Below, piece after piece: positions 11,300 through 23,598 of a DNA stretch of 64,000 nt. A program made the translations under genes and the position numbers. Numbering within the stretch: the first letter of the stretch is position 1; each line of letters opens with the position of its first letter. This DNA comes from Pyropia yezoensis (taxonomy: Eukaryota; Rhodophyta; Bangiophyceae; Bangiales; Bangiaceae), in the NCBI GenBank assembly GCA_009829735.1, contig CM020618.1, positions 21,871,346 through 21,935,345 on the forward strand, read 5' to 3'. A model generated the notes under the pieces. The model made no database searches, had not been told where the DNA came from, and saw only the letters and a program-made list of their open reading frames with translations.

Positions 11300-12477
11300 A
11301 TGACAGAGCCTCCTTGCGAGACGTGCCTTGACGTCACGCCCACATCAGCTGCTGATTCGTCAGCAGCGATGGCTGGCGGTGCAGCCCCACCGCAGGGGAC
11401 TCCGGGGATTCCTCCTGCAGGTATGCCAGAGCTTATCCAACAGCTTCCGTAATAATTCATTTTGACGGTGGCTGATCGCACGGGGCCCCACTTTAACTAA
11501 CAGGATGCGCATCGCTTCTTATAATTTTTTCCGGGTGACATCGTGCCTTTTTGCTCTTCACATATTGTACCCCGTGCCAGAAACCCATCAGCCGCGCGAG
11601 GCCCTCGCGCCTCTCGCACCGCAGCTCTTCCCACTTGCGGGGCCTGACTCCAGTCCCCAGAAGGTTGGCCAGAACGGAAAGACACATTATTTTGGTAATT
11701 GTGTACTCGTGGACGGCAGGGTCCAGTGCCCCGCCTCTCTACTGACAAGCCACGCATTTTACACTGGCGCACCCTGTGGCGATCGGGCCTGCCTGTGCAG
11801 AAAGGCGTACGTGGGAGATCTGTTTACTGTGTGTTCGCTGCTCGTAATTCTGGCTGTCAGATGCTTGCTGTGGGTCTCGTGCTGTTTACATACTCATTAC
11901 GTTGTGGTCTTATTGCCCATGTCTGCTACGTTGCTTTGACTGATTGACGTTTTTTGTTTTTTTTTGCAGCTGCCGCCAATGCCGCCGTCTTGGGCATGAT
12001 CAGCAGACCATCGCTCTGGACACCTGCTTGTTCAAACGAAAATTCACCGCCGCTGGGGTGTCCTTCACCAAGAAGCCCCACAAGTGTTCATCGTTTAAGC
12101 ACTACGTCCGCCAGGCGTCCACGGCGGACTTTTTTTCGCAGGAGGTCAGCCGCGCTCGGGCCGAATATGCTGCCGCAGACGAGGCGCTGAATGCGGCGGC
12201 GGCGGGCCGGACGGATCTTGTGGCCAACATTGCAGACGCTGTGACGCCTGTTACGTCGGCAGTATCCGCTTTAAAGGCGGCCGGATCGTCTGTCGCAGCT
12301 CTGGCGCCGCAGAATTTGGCAGCCACGCGCGAGCAGGCTGAATGCGCTGATCTGGGACTGTCGGCGGAGGCCAGCGTGTTGAGCGGGGCCATCGCGGCGT
12401 CAACGGGTCGGCCGAGCGGGATCAACGCCAACGACGCTCCTGCGGCGGCATTGGCCACCCTGTTTGGGCGCCAATAG
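11300..12477 (+). CDS. Cysteine-rich protein of unknown family (three exons)
   Basis: Exons 11300-11420, 11581-11806 and 11970-12477 join in frame across GT-AG introns of 160 and 163 nt. The second intron ends in a clean T-rich tract before CAG. The product is 284 residues, or 261 from the alternative ATG at 11369. The N-terminus is Ala/Pro/Gly-rich. The middle carries clustered Cys and His residues (CGDRACLCRKACRQCRRLGH, then a further Cys, Lys-rich sequence and another Cys), which looks like a metal-binding or DNA-binding module. The C-terminal half is Ala-rich and probably helical. I do not recognise the family. The consistent phases at both junctions and the codon-like composition argue that it is real. 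The start is uncertain because the frame is open for about 120 codons further upstream. Confidence 0.55.
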
Positions 12478-13050
12478 GCTGCCGATCGAGTGGGTGCTCA
12501 GCGCCTGAGGGACGCCGCCATTGGCCTATCTGTCCCATCCTGGTCAAATCGCCTGAACGTTCTCAGTGGACTAGTTGATTGGGCATCTGCAAGGCCGGCT
12601 TGTGCGTCTTTTTACTCTCTTTGCAACGACCTATTTCTAACAGCATTCGTGGAGCTCTCATTAGATTGGTCTTCTTCTGCCCCTCGGTTTTTCTAGTCGT
12701 CACTGAGAATCCGTGCCTGACGGGGCTAACGTCACCATTGTCATCCGATGCGGCCACGCGGTTCCAGACGGTTCCCGATGTTGTGATTGTTGCTGACGGC
12801 AATGCCACGTCGGCTCCATGCTGGCAATTTCGTGACTGCGCTCCATCGTTGTGATGTGATGGAACGTGATGGGCCAATCGCACGGCTCCATCACATTTCA
12901 TCAGTCCCTCTGGCACATGCCGGCCGCGCTGGTGAGTGACGCTGAGACCTCGCGCTGCGTTGCGTGCTTGTTTTGTGTTGTCTGGCTTGCTGTCCGTGTG
13001 GGGTGTGGACTGCCGTGTGCGTCCGTGTGGCGAGCGGCTCCGCGCCTATA
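12478..13050. other. Intergenic, no supported gene
   Basis: No frame with coding features. An inverted repeat, TGTGATGGA...TCCATCACA, brackets about 45 bp near 12853-12897. Confidence 0.5.
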
Positions 13051-13520
13051 TGTTTGGCCAAACCCGCTCACAGTAACCTCCACCAAGCTGGTGGCAACGG
13101 TGAGGGTGCCTCTCATAACGTTGAGAACCGGAAGAAGTGCAAGCCGCACCCACGCTGTCCCTGCTGTGGGGCAAACCCCCCACCTCGAAACAAGAAGATG
13201 GTGTGTGGGCCAACAGTGTCTTGGTCGGGACGGGGAAGCAAGGCCGAGCCCCGCTGTCCCTCCCCTTATCCCCCCAGGGTCCCCTCAGAATCTCGCCACT
13301 CAGAATCTCACACCCCAGCACCTGCCCACCGGGCCACACGAAAATTCAAGACGATAAAAAGCAGAAAACCCTCAAATCCAAGTTGGACTTACTACTAAAC
13401 GAACTATCCCTTACTTAGAGAATACGGACCCAAATGCATGGGGAGAAACGGGTCAGACTAGCTGTCTGCCGCCCCTCGTATGGCACGTGTTGCCCCCCTA
13501 CCTGGGGTAATACTGCCACA
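13051..13520 (-). repeat. Solo LTR of gypsy family A, reversed
   Basis: This 470-bp block is the reverse complement of the family A LTR seen at 16240, 25997 and 49831, and no internal sequence is attached. The LTR's TGTGGCAGT end is well kept at 13520 and the opposite end is eroded. CTATA on the left and ATATA on the right could be an aged 5-bp target duplication. Its divergence from the other copies makes it the oldest family A trace here. Confidence 0.85.
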
Positions 13521-13811
13521 ATATATACGCTCTCTCGCATCTAGTAGCGAAAAGGGAGTTGGAAGATGAGACAAGCGGGGCTCTTTGCATAGACTCGTGG
13601 TTAGGTGTGCTCGGACGACGGTCGCCTTTTGTGCGATTGCCCGGTCGGTTCGAAGGCCGCACCTTCCGCTTCATCTTCCTTACATTAGACTCTACACCAC
13701 TCGAACCACATTCGCAAATCACGCTGGAGGTGACATTGTTCGAGACGTGCGCCGGATGGTGACGGCGTGCGGGAACAAGACGTGCGCCTGACAGGGACGG
13801 CGTGCGGGAAC
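13521..13811. other. Spacer between LTR fossils
   Basis: A 16-bp word, GACGGCGTGCGGGAAC, occurs twice, near 13761 and near 13796, directly before the B1 LTR. No gene is seen. Confidence 0.4.
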
Positions 13812-14384
13812 TGTAGCATCCCTGGCCTTGACTTGGCGCCGACGCGGGATGGCAACCAGGGGACACCAGGTGCCAGGACACACCCACCGTGTGGGGATGG
13901 TTGGCGGCCGTGGCCCGTTCCCGGCACTGGGATGCAGTGGACTACGCTACCCACACGTGAGAGAGGGACTTCTGATGGGTTCTTGCACATTTGTGAGGGA
14001 CTTGATTGGAGGGAAATTGAGTGTGAGAATATTGAGGGAAAATAGAGTTCGTAGTGATAGTGGCCCTCGACCTGACGAGGTTAGACTCGGGTCGGGGCCA
14101 CTCGGGGGTAAGGGTGGGGCTACCTGGCTAACGAGCCGAGGCTTCCCCAGATGCACGTTGAGAGGGACAGAGAGGCGCCCTTAGCCCGCGCCCTCAGCGA
14201 AAAGACAACTGCGCGTTTGCTTTCCTCGTCCCTGTGTGCACTACCGTGTGTACCTGTCGGCCCTGCCGACAGGCACGTGAGACAGCAAGCATACCGCTCT
14301 TGTAGCTCCCCTGTCTGTGTTACCTGTCCCTTTCCCCCCGAGGGATACTGACACGTGTCCGAGTGGATCGCGTATTATACCACA
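13812..14384 (+). repeat. 5' LTR of B1
   Basis: The 573-bp LTR runs from TGTAGCATCCC to TATACCACA and matches the B2 LTR (57209-57779). A primer-binding-like site follows within a few bases. Confidence 0.88.
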
Positions 14385-14598
14385 TATGTGGTGGATTAGC
14401 AGGGGATTGCTGTGGAGTGCTTGAGAAGAGACATTTAGGAGGTGCGGCTCGGTTGTTCCTGTTTTGTCTTCTTCTGTGGTTTGGGAATTTTTTGCACCCG
14501 TTCACGGGAGTCCCATTCCTGGCTCTCCAACCCATTTCTTGTTGTCGGATGATCTTTGGACACGCAGGCAACTGGATTGTGGCTGTCAAGAGACAAAC

Positions 14599-16239
14599 AT
14601 GGCTACCCCCCCCGGCACGACGGCGCGCGAAGGGGTAGAACCTGCGTCCTTTGACGCATCCCTGGTCACCGCGGGGGACGGTGTCCAACCCGGCGTTGTC
14701 CCCGCGGGCGAAGCAGACCCGGGCGCGACACCCGGTGGCGGGCTGGAGTTCACAGGCGGCCACGTACCTCACCCTCCAGTTCCTCCGGCTGTACCTCCTG
14801 TGGGAGCCACTCCGGGGTCAACGGCGTTTGAGTCAGCACGAAGCGGATGGCGTCCTCCTGTCGGTTCTACTCTTGAGCTTCCAGGGATACCCCCTGGTGT
14901 GTCCACTCCTGGACCAACACACGGCAGCTGGGTGCACAATCCCCCTCCTGTGGGCGCTAACAGTACCAGAGGCTCGGCTGTGCCTGGCTCCACGGGGCCT
15001 CCTGAAGTCTCGACTCCTGGGACTGGTCAAGCGTATCCTCCTCTGGCGTCCTGTGGGGCGGGATGTTCCAACACCCACAACCGGAGCAGCCGGAGGCGCC
15101 GGCGTCGCCGTCGTCATTATAGCACCAGTGAAACCAGCTCCTACAGCTCTGAGGAAGGGTATGACTGGGACGCGACCCCTGGTCTTAAACTGCGCAGACC
15201 AGTGGAGTTTGACTGCCCTGCCCACCAAGTGGGGGACGCTTCCCTGAACAAGGTCACGTACTGGGGCAACTATCGGCTGGAAAACCAAGACCAAGGTTAC
15301 ACCCGGAAGATGGCCAAGAAAGTGGCAACCCTGAACCGGCGTACGCAGCCGAGCTTCGGGGGACATCTCAAATGCTCTGAGAAGAAACCGCCGCTTATCT
15401 TCGCCTTCCTGCGCCGGTTTGTCAAGGCATGTATCGACAATGACGTGTCGGAAGGCAACGCATGATACGTTCTGGTTAACTTTATGACCGGGGAATCGGA
15501 ACAGCGGTTCGCACAAGTTCTTCCAGACTCAGCTGGACACATCGTTGGGCGCACCGTTGGTAGCTATCAGGAAGCGGTCAACTGGCTCCTGTCCAACTAC
15601 GCCGACGCGGACTCCCTGCGCAAGGCGGTGCGAAAATTAAACTGGGCAACCATAGAGCGACAAGAGACTCCAGAGGTTTTCGCCCGTCGTGTCAGGGAGA
15701 TGAGCGAGGCTTTGAGCAATGTTTACCCTGAGGACAGACTCAAGATCTTCTCGGAAGGGCTCCCTGACTATCTCCAGGTTGATGCTGAGAACTACAACCA
15801 GGAACACCAAGATCATACCTTCCAGCAGCTGATGGCCTACACCAAGAGCAAGTACAGGCGAGCCAAGGCACTCCAGGCCCCCATGGTGTCAATTCCCAAG
15901 CCGTTGTCGCGAGCTCGCCCTGGACCCGACAAGGATAAGGGAGGCAATCGCCCGGTACCGGTACTGGCTGTTGTCGAAACCTCTCCCCTGGCGTCAAGTG
16001 ACAGGTGAGGTGGCTTTGTCTCTAAGGAGCAGCCTTCTATGGTGGCTCTTGGACAAGTCAAAAACCAGCGTTTCCGGTTTTGCTGGCTGTGCCAGAAGGA
16101 CGACCATCAGTCTTACCAGTGCGTGACCATCCCCAAGGATCTCCAGGAGAGGCTCAAGCGCCAAGGGCTAGTATTCGCCAAGGCGGTTAACTGGGCCGAC
16201 CGACGGACGCCTACCAGGACGGACTCAGGTGCACGCAGT
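14599..16239 (+). pseudogene. gag: B1 gag region (fossil)
   Basis: The region encodes a Pro/Gly/Thr-rich N-terminus, an Arg/Ser-rich patch, a capsid-like core and a CCHC zinc knuckle near 16080-16125 (CWLCQKDDH). All align with B2 gag. It is broken at a few places and truncated by the A1 insertion. Confidence 0.82.
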
Positions 16240-16708
16240 TGTGGCAGTAGTGACCCCAGGTAGGGGGGCAACACGTGCCATACAAGAGGCGGCAGGCAGC
16301 TAGCCTGACCCGCTTCTCCCCCTGCATTTGGGCTCTTATTCCCTAAGTAAGGGATAGTTAGCTTATTTGTAAATCCAACGTGGATTTGAGGGTTTTCTGC
16401 ATTTTGTCGTCTTGAATTTTCGTGTGGCCCGGTGGGCAGGTGCTGGGGTGGGAGATTTTGAGTGGTGAGATTCTGAGGGGACCCTGGGGGGATAAGGGGA
16501 GGGACAGCGGGGCTTGGCCTCGCTTCCCCGTCCCGACCAAGAAACTGTTGGCCCGCACACCATCTTCTTGTTTTGTCGTGGGGGGATTGCCTCACAACAG
16601 GGATAGAGTGTGTGCGACTTGCACTTCTTCCGGTTCCCCCGACACGGGTGGCAGCCCTTGCGCACCGCCCCAACTTGGGTGCCGTGTGTGCGAGTGGTTT
16701 TTGCCACA
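16240..16708 (+). repeat. 5' LTR of A1
   Basis: The 469-bp LTR begins TGTGGCAGT and ends TTTTTGCCACA, with inverted TGTGGCA/TGCCACA termini. It is shared with 25997-26466, 49831-50300 and, reversed, 13051-13520. Confidence 0.92.
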
Positions 16709-16710
16709 TT

Positions 16711-16728
16711 TGGTGGAGCAGCAGGGGA
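16711..16728 (+). other. Primer-binding site of A1
   Basis: TGGTGGAGCAGCAGGGGA lies two bases after the 5' LTR. It starts with TGG, as expected for pairing to a tRNA CCA end. It does not match the TGGTATCAGAGC type that pairs with initiator tRNA-Met. Confidence 0.7.
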
Positions 16729-16827
16729 CAGAGGTAAACTTTACCTCCGGGTGCACCGGGGTGTAGGAGGCCCTCTGTCTCAGAGGAACGGTGGTCATGG
16801 GCCGTGTCTTACGGATCGTTTGCCAAC

Positions 16828-18774
16828 ATGGTTGGATCGGACCCCCCGTCGTCCGGGGAGTACACGTGTGACGCACGTACTCCAGTGCCTTTGAATACTG
16901 GTGAGACACAGTTAGGTGTACCTAGGGTCGCAGCGGGACGGGAGGTCCCTCAAGCCAGCAGGACTGGAAGTACGGGCGGGCAACTGGCCACCCCGACTCA
17001 GTCGGGAGTTCATTCGGGTGACACCCCTGTTGTCGGTGGGCCGAAGTCCGGCCACCGTGTGGTACACTCAACGGGAACGTCCCAAGATGAGAGGACTGTC
17101 CCCGCGGGATCCACTCGGGTTGGAACCAACTTCGGCTTGGAGCCGTCGCCAACTAGGCTTTTGGAGGACGGCGGACCTCCGTTGGTCGGCGATGGGCTAG
17201 CGCCCATGCCCTCGGTTGAGACCCCTGAGGATCGTGGTTACCCCTCAGGTGAACTCCCGGAGGCGGACCGAGACTCAACTGGAGTCGGTAACCCACTCCT
17301 CGCGCAAACTGTCCTTCGCGAGGCGACCAATGTGTTGCGGCAGACTTTGCCGGAACTGGTGGTCACGATGACGAATACTATTATGAATCAGATTGTGGCG
17401 AGTTTGCCAGATGGTCTCAATGTCCAGACCGGATTCGGGCTTTCGAGTCCGCAGACGCAGGGGACACTTTCCCCTACGCCTGTTTCGGGTCGCCCAGTAC
17501 CGGGGGCGACCCCTGTGACTCCCAACGAGGGAGCTACCCCATTCTCGGTGGGGCGCACGCCCTTTACGGGGGAGTTCCCCTCGGAGACGCCGGTGGCTAC
17601 GCCAAGCTCGCCGCAGCAGACGGCAGACACTGCGGGTCAACTCACCCCGTTGCCTCAGCAGCTTTTCCCTCAACGTGAGGTGCCGCCCAAGATCCAGGTA
17701 GCCAACCCGGTCTATCAGAGGATTTTTGACTGTGAGACCTACGCCCTCCACAACAAGTCGGTGGCGTACGGTCCTATTCAGGCCCGAGCTATGGGCCGTG
17801 CCAAGAAGAATGCACTTCAGTCTTTTGGGCACAAAGCGGAGTGGGATGGAGCTCCCCCCCTCCGTGTCTTTGAGTTTCTACGTCGTTTCACAAAAGCCTG
17901 TGACGACAATGCCATAAGTGAAGGCATTGCTTTCTATATGTTACAGGAGTTTACCAAGGGCGACCTACGGACAGAGCTCATGTCCGTCATGCCCAGTTCC
18001 TCAAGTGGAGGCGCTGGTGAGGTGACGTCCAACTTGGAGCTCGTCAACTGCTTGTTGAGAGCTACGGTGGATGAAGCCGCGTTGTCTTCTCAAGTCGAGG
18101 AGTTTACGCAAGCCCATCAGGAGGAGACTGAGGACGAGTTGTCCTTTGCGGAGCGAGTCCGTAAGCTCAACAATCTGTGTGGTTTTTTCCATCTACAAGC
18201 TGTGGTGAAGAGTCGCTTTGTGGAGGGACTCCATTGGTCAGTCCGCATGGAGACCCGGGAGCATAATACTGCTCGGGCGACGCTGGCCGAGTTAGCTAGG
18301 TTCGCCTACCGCAGAGGCGAGGCCTACCGCAAGTTGCGGGATGAGCAACGCCAAGAGCGTCAGGCCGAGTTGGCTAAGGAGCGAAAGGAGGCGCGCCAGG
18401 CCAGAGAGCTAGGAGAGGCACGCCGAATCCGCAAGGATAAGGTAGTAGCTGCCGTGGGAACTTCCCAGGGTACCTCATCTACTTCCCAAGTCGGGAAGAC
18501 TCCTCTGGGAACTGACCATCGGTGCTGGAACTGCAACACCGATGGGCACTGGGCCTATGATTGCCCTATGTTGAGTAAACGCATTCAACAACTCGTTAAG
18601 AATGCGAGTAAGAAGTCGGCTACGGGCGAAGTACGTTCACGCCGCGAGGGTGGGGCTCAACCGGGAGTGGCGGTAGCCACACCCTCGGCGGAGGTGGCGG
18701 ACACGTCGTCCTCGGACTCGTCGTCCTCCCCTTCACCTTCGGATTCCGACGCCAAGTCGGCGGGAAACGAATGA
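16828..18774 (+). CDS. gag: A1 gag
   Basis: The frame of about 648 residues reads through without a break from the ATG at 16828. It has a long Gly/Pro/Thr-rich N-terminal half and a capsid-like helical region around 17700-18250 (FEFLRRFTKACDDNAISEG). A charged Arg/Glu helix and a CCHC zinc knuckle, CWNCNTDGHWAYDC, at about 18526-18567 follow, then an acidic Ser tail. The same protein is present in A2. Confidence 0.85.
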   Translation: MVGSDPPSSGEYTCDARTPVPLNTGETQLGVPRVAAGREVPQASRTGSTGGQLATPTQSGVHSGDTPVVGGPKSGHRVVHSTGTSQDERTVPAGSTRVGTNFGLEPSPTRLLEDGGPPLVGDGLAPMPSVETPEDRGYPSGELPEADRDSTGVGNPLLAQTVLREATNVLRQTLPELVVTMTNTIMNQIVASLPDGLNVQTGFGLSSPQTQGTLSPTPVSGRPVPGATPVTPNEGATPFSVGRTPFTGEFPSETPVATPSSPQQTADTAGQLTPLPQQLFPQREVPPKIQVANPVYQRIFDCETYALHNKSVAYGPIQARAMGRAKKNALQSFGHKAEWDGAPPLRVFEFLRRFTKACDDNAISEGIAFYMLQEFTKGDLRTELMSVMPSSSSGGAGEVTSNLELVNCLLRATVDEAALSSQVEEFTQAHQEETEDELSFAERVRKLNNLCGFFHLQAVVKSRFVEGLHWSVRMETREHNTARATLAELARFAYRRGEAYRKLRDEQRQERQAELAKERKEARQARELGEARRIRKDKVVAAVGTSQGTSSTSQVGKTPLGTDHRCWNCNTDGHWAYDCPMLSKRIQQLVKNASKKSATGEVRSRREGGAQPGVAVATPSAEVADTSSSDSSSSPSPSDSDAKSAGNE

Positions 18775-18879
18775 CCGTTGGGGCTGGCCGTCCTAAGCTC
18801 ACAACGGCAGACTCGGCCAAGTGGGCCTAGAGGACAAAACTACCCGGTCGGATACTGCGCCGACCTAAGGGAGTCCGTC

Positions 18880-21800
18880 CACCTCGGGTAGGACTCCCCA
18901 AGAACGTAAACCCACGTCGAGTCATCGCGGTGCTGACGGGTGAGAACTTCCAGGTGGCTGGCCGGGTGCAACTAGCACCCGGTCGTGCCTGTTGTGCCCG
19001 TATCGTACTTAATACCGGTTCCGGAGCCTCCTTGATACGCAAGTCGCTGTTACCCAAGGAGGTGACGCTCCAAAGTTGGAGGTCCAAAGCCGACCATATG
19101 ATCGACATCAATGGTGGGGTACTTTTCATTGTTGGTGCCGTAACCCTACCAACTAGGTTAGGGTCCCATGAGGTCGACGTGACCTATGGAGTAGTTGCGA
19201 ATATGTCGGTGCCCCTGCTTCTGGGCACCCCTGTAAGGATTTCCCCCCTAATCCCATGCCTAATACTTAAGGGATAATATCTGGGACCTCTCCTTACAGA
19301 TCCTGCCGAATCAACTCCTGGCAACATGGATCAACTCCCTGTATTGTGGGGCATGACGCGGTGTACCTTCCAGACGCAAGATGAGTCAGCCGCTGTCTCA
19401 CGGTGTCTGCCGGCCGCACGACAGCAGCCATCGACAGCCCATCATGGCCTGTCGAAAGGCGCCACCGTCAGCACCCATGACGAGCCACATCTGCCACAGC
19501 TGGCGAGTCCGTTAAAATGTCCTCGCTGCAGCATTGCAGCGATGTGACTGGCTAGCCGGCTGGCCGAATCGGCCGACTCGATCGAATCGTGCTTACACGC
19601 CTCTCGGACCTTCGGGCCGACTGGCGTCTGGAGCCGGCTGGGGCGACGCCCTAGGCGCCGCACGCCGGACCCCTTCGTTTGGGGCAAACTGGGGCTGCAC
19701 TCCATTAGTGCGCACGCCCGCCCATGCTTTGATCTGAGAGCCATGCTTTGTTTTTGGGCCGTTTTGTGCCTACCGGTGGAGCGACGGGGAAACGCATGCT
19801 TTGGGGCACCTCGGGTGCCCCGACGCGAGTATATAGTGCGTGAGTGTCGGCGCCACCGGGGGAGACCGGAAGGGCAACCACAGACACAGACCAAAGACGA
19901 CCTTCACCCTTTGAACCCTCTCGATCACCACCGACGTCGCGCCGTCCTCTTCCCCAGACCCACCACCGTCACCACCTCCATCCTCTTCCCCGCTCCCTGT
20001 CGCCCTATTGGCTGGCACGGGTCGCTGACACCATCACGAGTACGTTGAGGGCTGCCCAAGTGTGGGTGGTTCCTCACAACCCCCTATGTTGTAACACAAG
20101 TGCCTTTGATTTGTGGACCCGAGTATTGGGTCAAGTTCATGAATGGGGAGACCATCGCCATCCTTGGTAAGGGAAAGTCTGTGGCTCCTGTGACAGTATC
20201 ACAGTCGAAGCCTGTTTGTTCCGTGAGAGAAGGGTTTACTGCTACTCTGCGTTTAGCCCGTAAAGTCACGTTGCCCCCCAACTCGGTGGCGCACGTTGAC
20301 GTTGTAAGTGATTATACGAGGAACGGGGTACACCCTAACCCCCGTCTTGCTCGTAGGCACCAAGTGCATGTTGCCCTTGGCAAGATGGAATCCAAAGCCG
20401 GAGTCCCGTGGAGGGTTCAGGTGATGAACCTGAGCTCTTTGCCCAAGTACTTCAAGTCGTGAGCCAAGTTCGGCTATATCGACCAACATGAGGGACCAGT
20501 AGTAGCGGTCACCCTCAGCGCGGGCGCAAGTAGCGACCCGAAGTCTGAAGAGGAGAAGCCCCAAGCCAAGCCGGCCGCCTCTCCTCGACCCCATGTGAAC
20601 ATGGAGACTGTTCCACCCCGGTTGAGGGTTCAAGTTGAACGCCTCTTGGACCAATATCACAAGTTGTGGGATGGTCAAGTGGGACTCATGAAAGCCACCG
20701 AACACCGGATCGAGTTGAAACCCGGTGTACCCCCTATACGTCAACAACCGTACAGGGGAGGGCCCTGTTCAAGGGCCCTCGTCAAAGAGCAAGTCGCTCG
20801 CATGGAGGCCCTCGATGTGATTGAGGCCAGTAACGCCGAGTGGGCGAGTCCGGTGGTCATTGTCCCCAAAGATGATGGGACCCCACGGTTCTGTATCGAC
20901 TACCGTAAGCTCAACGAGAGCACGGTGAAGGATAGTTATCCCCTCCCTAGGATGGACGACTGTCTGGACTCTCTGGAGGAAGCTTACGTGTTCTCCACCC
21001 TAGACTGTAACGCGGGGTATTGGCAAATTCCCATTGCCCCGGAAGACAGGCATAAAACTACCTTTACCTGTCACTGTGGTACCTACCAGTGCAAACGACT
21101 ACCGTTTGGACTGTGCAACGCGCCGGCAACTTTCCAGCGCGCCATGGACATGATTCTGGCCGGAGTACGATGGCAGATCTGTCTTGTGTACCTAGACGAT
21201 ATCATTGTGTTCTCCCGTAGTCCGGAGGAACACATTGGCCATCTTGGCCAGGTGTTCAAGCTACTTGCTGATGCCGGTGTGTCACTGAAGGCAAGCAAGT
21301 GCCACCTCTTTACGCAAGAGGTGGAATACTTGGGACGTGTTGTCCGTCCGGGGCGCCTTAGTGTCAATGAGAAGAACTTGAGAGCCGTCCGTAAGGCTCA
21401 GTACCCCCGGACCCAAACCCAGATGAGGAGCTTCCTGGGGATGTGTAACGTGTACCGACGTTTCACCAAGGGCTTCGCCAAGGTGGCGAAGCTGCTGAAT
21501 GAGCTAGTTAGCTCGACGCTACCGAAGAACCTGCCTCCCCCAAGTCGGGTGGAGCAGGAATCCTTTGAGACTCTTCGGGGTCTATTGCTGAAGCCCCCTA
21601 TCTTGGCTATTCCCAGGTTGTAAGGCCACTACATGTTAGGCATGGATGCTAGCTACGACCAACTTGGTTGTGTGTTGCTTCAGCAGCAGCCGGACAAGGA
21701 GTACTTGCCGGTAGGATACTTCAGCAAGGGGCTGAACTCGGCTGAGAAGAACTATGGAGTCACCGAGTTGGAGGGACTCGCGTTGGTGTGGGCGGTAACG

Positions 21801-23598
21801 TCACTTCGTCACTACCTAGAGGGTGACAAGTTCCTCATCCGCTGTGACCACCGCGCGTTGCAGTTCGTCTTTAAGACGGATTGTACCAGCACCCGCCTCA
21901 ACAGGTGGAGGGTGCGACTGGCACCCTTAAACTTTGATACTGAGTATCCCGGCAGAGAACATGCCCTAGCCGACGGTCTCTCTCGGGTAACTACCGAGGG
22001 GCCGGGCACTAACTCAGTCGATGATGACATCCCCATCGTGGGGGTAGTCACGCGCTCGGGTCAGGCGTTGAACCCCGAGGCGCCCGGGAACGAGAAGTAC
22101 TTGCCCCTGTCCATGGACGAGGTGGTGAAGGCCCAAGCCGAAGACTCCTTCTGCAAGACGCAGAGGGATACGCTTGATACGGTGGCGGACGCGGTTCTTC
22201 GTCGGAGACGATGGCCTCTTCTTGAGGAGGGGGGTAATTCAGGGGACTGAACAACTTGTCGTCCCCGCATCCCTCAAGGACAGCATCCTTGAGAAGGAGC
22301 ATAACGCTCCCACAGGTGGACACCTGGGGTCTAGAAAACTGTACCAGACCCTGAGGACCAGGTGCTACTGGCCGTCCATGGTGGTAGACATCTACAGTTG
22401 GGTGGCTGCCTGCACAAGTTGTGTGCAGAACCGTCTGATGGAACGGCGGCCTACTACGGCTATGTTGCTGTTCCCGGATAAGGAGCCCTTTGCCGCGTTG
22501 GCAATGGACATCCTTGGGCCCCTGCCAGTGACAGAGGATGGCGACCAGTACCTCCTGGTCATCTGTGATCGCTTCACGAAACTTACGCGAGCGATCCCTC
22601 TGGCAGATATCACGGCCATGTCGGTCGTGTCAGCCTTTCTAGACCACTGGGTTGCCGCTTATGGCATCCCGGACAGTACACTGTCGGGCAACGGACCGCA
22701 GTTTGCGTCCGTACTGTTTCAGGGAGTGCTGGATATGTTGGGGGTTCAGGCAAACTATGCCACCCCCTACCACCCACAAACTAATGGGCAGGTGGAGCGC
22801 TTCAACAAAACTATTGTTCGACAGCTGCGCCACTATGTGTGTGAGCACGCGAAAACGTGGGACCAATACTTTTCTATTCTTACAACCGCCTACAATTCGC
22901 AGGTTCACTCATCTACCGGGGAAGTACCCCTCGCTTTTGTGACTCCACGTCGCGTGCGGTCTATTGCCGTGCGGCGGCCGCTCCCAGCTAGGGAGGATGG
23001 TGGCAGTATACCTACTCCCACTGAGAGCAAGGTGGAGTTTGCTGCTAGGCTCGAGAAACTCATCCCTAAAGTCAGGGCTGAGATGGACAAAGCGCACAAG
23101 CGCTACAAACGTACTTTTGACAAAAAGGTGCGTAATGCCAAGCACGTCCCCGAGCAGGGTGACTGGGTGCTGGTACACTCACATACCCCAACTGGGGGTA
23201 AGTTGGTGTTCCAAACGAAGGGGCCATACCAAGTCCTTCGTACAGATGGGCGTCGGTTTACCATCGAAAGTGACGATGAGGTCCGCACGGTAAACGGACA
23301 GGACGTGGTAAAAGTTGCACCACATCCGGCAGGCGGCCCGGCTTGGGCGCGTGGGCTGAAGGCGTGGCGCCTGCCTTCGCAACCTGCGACCAAACAGGGC
23401 CCGCAGGAGTACGCGTTCGATAAGTTCATCGACCACGGGTGGGATGAGGACACTAACCGCCTCATGTTGAGGGTGCGTTGGTTCGGCTATAAGGCCAAGG
23501 ATGATACGTGGGAGTACGTGGAGGATCTTCCTGCTGAGAAGGTCCGGGCGTACTGCGCCCGGAATGATATCGACCCTAACTGCCCTCCCTCAACCTGA
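18880..23598 (+). pseudogene. pol: A1 pol region: protease, RT, RNase H, integrase, chromodomain (fossil)
   Basis: Parts run in the Ty3/gypsy order. A protease segment lies near 18960-19230 (TGSGASLIRKS). Reverse transcriptase spans about 20640-21620, with the YLDDIIVFS box near 21190, and RNase H about 21630-22000. Integrase has an HHCC finger near 22300-22440 and a DDE core near 22500-22840. The chromodomain is near 23410-23540 (KFIDHGWDEDTNRLMLRVRW). The region is broken at several places and split by the solo LTR. Confidence 0.9.
19232..20078 (+). repeat. Solo LTR of a third LTR family inside A1
   Basis: The 847-bp insert begins TGTAAGGATT and ends TTCCTCACA. It is flanked by a perfect 5-bp duplication, ACCCC (19227-19231 and 20079-20083). 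The uninterrupted A2 copy shows the empty site. A TATATA box at 19830-19835 suits an LTR promoter. It shares no sequence with the family A or B LTRs, so its parent family is not otherwise in the window. Confidence 0.88.

Larger units (their letters stand above)
13812..16239 (+). mobile_element. Gypsy family B element B1, 5' part only (fossil)
   Basis: The 5' LTR and most of gag of a family B chromovirus are present. The element stops where the A1 LTR begins, and no B1 sequence is found after the A1 3' LTR. It is broken, with a few breaks in gag plus loss of the whole pol side. It aligns throughout with B2 (57209 onward), which makes its identity firm. Confidence 0.88.

Noticed and set aside
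13138-13418. Short frames inside the reversed solo LTR and the other family A LTRs
   Set aside because: The same frames recur at 16358, 26116 and 49955 because the LTR is repeated. They have no domain and LTRs of this class are not expected to code.
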